A DNA stretch of 36,776 nt from Acidobacteriota bacterium. Its GTDB lineage: Bacteria; Acidobacteriota; Terriglobia; Terriglobales; Acidobacteriaceae. The notes under the pieces are model-generated. The model was not told the DNA's origin. It saw nothing but the letters and a program-made list of their open reading frames with translations, and made no database searches. The stretch covers positions 1 to 36,776 of the forward strand of contig JARLGJ010000036.1 of assembly GCA_031296105.1 (NCBI GenBank). The letters are read 5' to 3'. Within the stretch, counting starts at the first letter, position 1. Each line of letters begins with the position of its first letter. Positions 34,172 to 36,776 of this stretch are shown in pieces. The position numbers were made by a program, and so were the translations under genes.

Positions 34172-35242
34172 TCAGCGGGAGAGACACTGCGCATAGAGCT
34201 TCGCCGTGCGGAGTGCCATGGCGTCGAAGGAGAAACATTCCCGCGCGCGGCGCCATCCGGCCTCGCCCATCGCGGCGGCCTGCTCCGGATGCGTGGCCAG
34301 TTCAGCCAGGGCCGCCGTCATGCCCGGCGCGTCCCCGGGCCGCACCAGCACCCCGCTCCGGCCATCCTCAATCTGTTCCGGAACTCCGCCCACCCGCGCC
34401 GCCACCACTGGACGCGCGGCGGCCATCGCCTCCAGCACGGACACGGGAAAACTTTCGGTGGTGGATGTCAGCAGCAGCACATTCCAGCTCGCCAGCAAGG
34501 AAGACACATCCTCCCGCCAACCCAGGAAGCGCACGGCTTCCGCAACGCCGAGCTTCCCGGCAAGCAACTGTAATTCCTGCCGTAACGGCCCTTCTCCGGC
34601 AATCTCCAACTCCGCGTCGATTCCCCTGGCGCGCAATCCGGCGGTTGCGGCAATGGCCATCTCGATGTTCTTCAGAGGCACCAGGCGGGCCAGCAATCCC
34701 ATGCGGAAGGGGCCGCTCGCCATGGCGGCCTGGGGCATCGTCTCCGGGGCGTCAATCCCGGCGTAGATCACCTCGGGGGCACATCCGGTAAGCTGACGGG
34801 CGGCGGCGCGCGAACTGGCAATTACGGCATCGGCGGCACGGAAGCGCAGCCGCGAGATGGACTCTCCGCCCGCGTTCTCCAGAATGCAGCTATGGATGTG
34901 CTGCACCACGGCGCCGGCGCCGGCCGCGTGGCAAACGGCGCGCACGGCAAGGCCGCCGTGGTGCATATGAGCCACATCCAAATGTTGCCGGCGCAACCAC
35001 CGCCACGTCGCAAAGGCCCCTCGCAGGTCGCGCCGCGAGCCATCCCAGGACACCACGGCGCAGGGGACTCCGGCGCCAGTTACTTCCGCCGCAAGCGGAC
35101 CCGGCCCTAGAAAAAGGATGGACGTGGAATATCCCAGGGGCGCCATGTGCCGGGCCAGCCCCAGGGCAATGCGCAACATGCCGGTGCATTCACTCCCGGC
35201 GCTCTTCAGAATGTGCACGCAGGAAGGCATCGCCAGTCTCAT
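34172..35242 (-). CDS. GT4-family glycosyltransferase
   Basis: 356 residues, GT-B fold. N-terminal HILKSAGSECTGMLRIALGLARHMAPLGY is the acceptor-side domain with the usual Gly-rich start. The C-terminal donor domain has RMGLLARLVPLKNIEMAIAA, ELEIAGEGPLRQELQ, VRFLGWREDVSSLLASWNVLLLTS and TESFPVSVLEAMAAARPVVAARVGGVPE, the E-x7-E region of retaining GT4 enzymes. It adds a sugar from a nucleotide donor to the growing glycan at the cytoplasmic face. The ATG at 35242 overlaps the stop of the GT39 gene (ATGA), which fixes the start although the frame is open 70 codons further upstream. Sugar unknown. Confidence 0.88.
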   Translation of the reverse strand: MRLAMPSCVHILKSAGSECTGMLRIALGLARHMAPLGYSTSILFLGPGPLAAEVTGAGVPCAVVSWDGSRRDLRGAFATWRWLRRQHLDVAHMHHGGLAVRAVCHAAGAGAVVQHIHSCILENAGGESISRLRFRAADAVIASSRAAARQLTGCAPEVIYAGIDAPETMPQAAMASGPFRMGLLARLVPLKNIEMAIAATAGLRARGIDAELEIAGEGPLRQELQLLAGKLGVAEAVRFLGWREDVSSLLASWNVLLLTSTTESFPVSVLEAMAAARPVVAARVGGVPEQIEDGRSGVLVRPGDAPGMTAALAELATHPEQAAAMGEAGWRRARECFSFDAMALRTAKLYAQCLSR

Positions 35243-36768
35243 GGGGCAACGGCGGCGGTCGCGGGACCGGAGGCCATGGTCTCCAGCACGGCGATGGAGT
35301 CGCAGCCCTGCTGCGCGCGGAAAACCACGCGCGCGTGCATGATCTGCGCCACATCCTCCGCGGAAAGCCAATGCTGATTGAAACGCGGGCTGTGAATCCA
35401 TTCCGACGCACGGATCATGCCGGATGGCTCGCAGGCGGAATTTGGCGTCCATAAAGTGTATTGCGGCCGCTGCCTTGCCGCCGAGGCCAACTCGTCGCGG
35501 GTCAATTCCGCGTCAACAATCGCGGCCGGCGGAAAAGCGTGCACGGTATAGCCCAGCCACGGCGTGGTCAACTCCTCGGCATGATCGGTCACAATCTTCG
35601 TCTGCGGTCCGGCGTGGCTGCCAATATAGGCGATGCCGGCCTGTTGCAGGGCAACGTAATCGAGGCAGGCGAGGTTATCCTGCCGATGGAAAGCATAGCG
35701 GCTGGTGTTGGGAAAAAGGCCCGCGCAAAACATGGCGGCCGCCGCGAGAGCGATCACCGGCCACCAGCGAAGTCTGCGGGAAAGAAGTTGAAGCGCGCCG
35801 AGGATCACCATTGGGTAGATGGGCAGCATGTACCGCGCCAGCGCGGCAGAGCCTGCCAAGCAGAGAAATAGCACATGGCAGGCCGCAACGGCCATCAGCA
35901 CCCGCACGACACGCCGGCCGCGCCCGGGCGGCCGCACGGGGCGCACACAGAGCCAGACAACCACCGCAGACGCCGTGAGCACGAACAGATTGAGATATAC
36001 GCCAAGGTGCCACATATGGCGCAGGCAGGCCAGGAACGCCCGCGACAGGTGAAAATTGCCGCTCAAATTGGAATCGGCGTAGCTGGGAGCTCCGAAAAAA
36101 TATCCGCAGCTCCGGCGCAGATAGACAAACCAGAGCGCCAGGGCGGCCAAGGGCGCCAGCAGCGGAAGCCGTGCGCGCAAGCGCGCGCGCCAGTCAGCCC
36201 CGGAACATGCAACAACTCCGCGCCAGCCCGCGGGCGGAAGATCTGCGACGAGAACGGCCAACGGGGCCACGATGGCGGTCTCTTTAGCGAGCACGGCCAG
36301 GCAGAAAAGCAGAGAGGCTCGCCAGACTCTCCCCCGGAAATATGCGACCAGGGCCCAGAGCGTGAGTCCCGCCGCAGTCATATCCAGTTCCACCATCACG
36401 CCGTGGGTAAAGAACACCGGATAGATCGCCGTAAGCGCCGTCGCCGTCAGTGCCACCGAATCCTCCGCCACCAGCCGTGCCATTTGGAAGACAGCTGCAA
36501 GCGTCAGAAGGGCCACAGAGAGCATCGCCAAGCGCGCCACCGGGATGGAAAATCCAAAGAGCTTCCAGCACAGGGCGAGCCAGGCATACAGCAGAGGCGG
36601 ATGCGATTCCGGCAGCACGGAAGCAGGCACCAGGCTGCCGGCGGTCAAGAGGTCGCGCGCGGCCGCGGCAAAGTAGGTCTCATCCAGCAAATAGGAAAAA
36701 TGCAGGAGCGCGGCATGGGAAACGGCGGCACACACCAGGATCGCCGCCAGCCCGGCGCGCGCCATCAT
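35239..36768 (-). CDS. GT39/PMT-type membrane glycosyltransferase (start near right edge)
   Basis: At least 509 residues with about ten hydrophobic segments. SYLLDETYFAAAARDLLTAGSLVP holds the Asp-Glu pair of the first periplasmic loop of GT-C enzymes; SHPPLLYAWLALCWKLFG follows, the second PMT signature. TAIYPVFFTHGVMVELDMTAAGLTLWALVAYF and FCLAVLAKETAIVAPLAVLVA match the PMT_2 family (dolichyl-phosphate-mannose-mannosyltransferase-like). The C-terminal 170 residues form a soluble domain. It should move a sugar from polyprenyl phosphate to an acceptor outside the inner membrane. The ATG at 36768 is the first visible start, but the frame stays open to the window edge, so the true start may lie beyond it. 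It heads the visible part of the glycan locus. Confidence 0.83.
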   Translation of the reverse strand: MMARAGLAAILVCAAVSHAALLHFSYLLDETYFAAAARDLLTAGSLVPASVLPESHPPLLYAWLALCWKLFGFSIPVARLAMLSVALLTLAAVFQMARLVAEDSVALTATALTAIYPVFFTHGVMVELDMTAAGLTLWALVAYFRGRVWRASLLFCLAVLAKETAIVAPLAVLVADLPPAGWRGVVACSGADWRARLRARLPLLAPLAALALWFVYLRRSCGYFFGAPSYADSNLSGNFHLSRAFLACLRHMWHLGVYLNLFVLTASAVVVWLCVRPVRPPGRGRRVVRVLMAVAACHVLFLCLAGSAALARYMLPIYPMVILGALQLLSRRLRWWPVIALAAAAMFCAGLFPNTSRYAFHRQDNLACLDYVALQQAGIAYIGSHAGPQTKIVTDHAEELTTPWLGYTVHAFPPAAIVDAELTRDELASAARQRPQYTLWTPNSACEPSGMIRASEWIHSPRFNQHWLSAEDVAQIMHARVVFRAQQGCDSIAVLETMASGPATAAVAP

Positions 36769-36776
36769 TCCCAGCG

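Overview
The window looks like chromosomal DNA of a GC-rich Gram-negative bacterium, most likely an Acidobacteriota (Terriglobia-type) genome or metagenome bin. This is an inference from the mix of envelope genes, the very high GC content, and the many small intergenic palindromes (cores such as AACCTGGGGCAC, GGCACGGAT/ATCCGTGCC, CAGGGGCTGAAGCCCCTG) that I associate with that phylum. No rRNA, tRNA or CRISPR array was seen.

Layout. (1) 1-3400, minus strand: an M20-type peptidase, an EamA permease, a short CDF-like membrane protein and the N-terminus of a large membrane glycosyltransferase-like protein that runs off the left edge. (2) 3584-8171, plus strand: a Tat-exported metallophosphoesterase, then a tightly coupled trio (HAD-UbiA fusion, DprE1-like oxidase, DprE2-like reductase) matching the route to polyprenyl-phosphoryl-arabinose known from mycobacteria. 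(3) 8439-11318: an acyl-CoA ligase-like enzyme divergent from ilvC. (4) 11519-15630: an accessory patch. An IS256-family element with intact ends and an 8-bp target duplication has split an unknown membrane/coiled-coil gene. It is followed by a gene-poor, repeat-rich stretch and a full-length nifH with no nifD, nifK or other nif gene in the window. (5) 15742-19859: class I fumarase, a WcaI-like glycosyltransferase and a ThiF/MoeB-type adenylyltransferase, separated by palindromic repeats. (6) 20315-24544, minus strand: an ArnE/ArnF-like small-permease pair, an ArnT-like GT-C enzyme and an HpnI/ceramide-glucosyltransferase-like GT, which looks like a lipid-linked sugar flip-and-transfer module. 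(7) 25065-26012: a UDP-glucuronate decarboxylase-like SDR. (8) 26302-36776, minus strand: a polysaccharide locus with a GT39 enzyme, a GT4 enzyme, Wzm and Wzt, two methyltransferases, two CelD/BcsL-type acyltransferases and a GT2-polysaccharide deacetylase fusion, mostly joined by 4-bp stop/start overlaps.

How they may work together. Much of the window serves the cell envelope. Regions 2 and 6 could make and use polyprenyl-phosphate-linked sugars; region 7 can supply a pentose nucleotide; region 8 builds, modifies and exports a surface glycan by an ABC transporter. That the arabinose donor from region 2 feeds any of the three GT-C-type membrane enzymes here is only a hypothesis.

The most notable items are the orphan nifH, the non-actinobacterial DPA-type trio (whose oxidase appears to have Ala where the benzothiazinone-target Cys sits in M. 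tuberculosis DprE1), the cleanly resolved IS256 insertion whose host reading frame can be restored in silico, a 219-bp MITE-like element with perfect 23-bp inverted ends, and hairpin repeat families that keep the loop while the stem changes.
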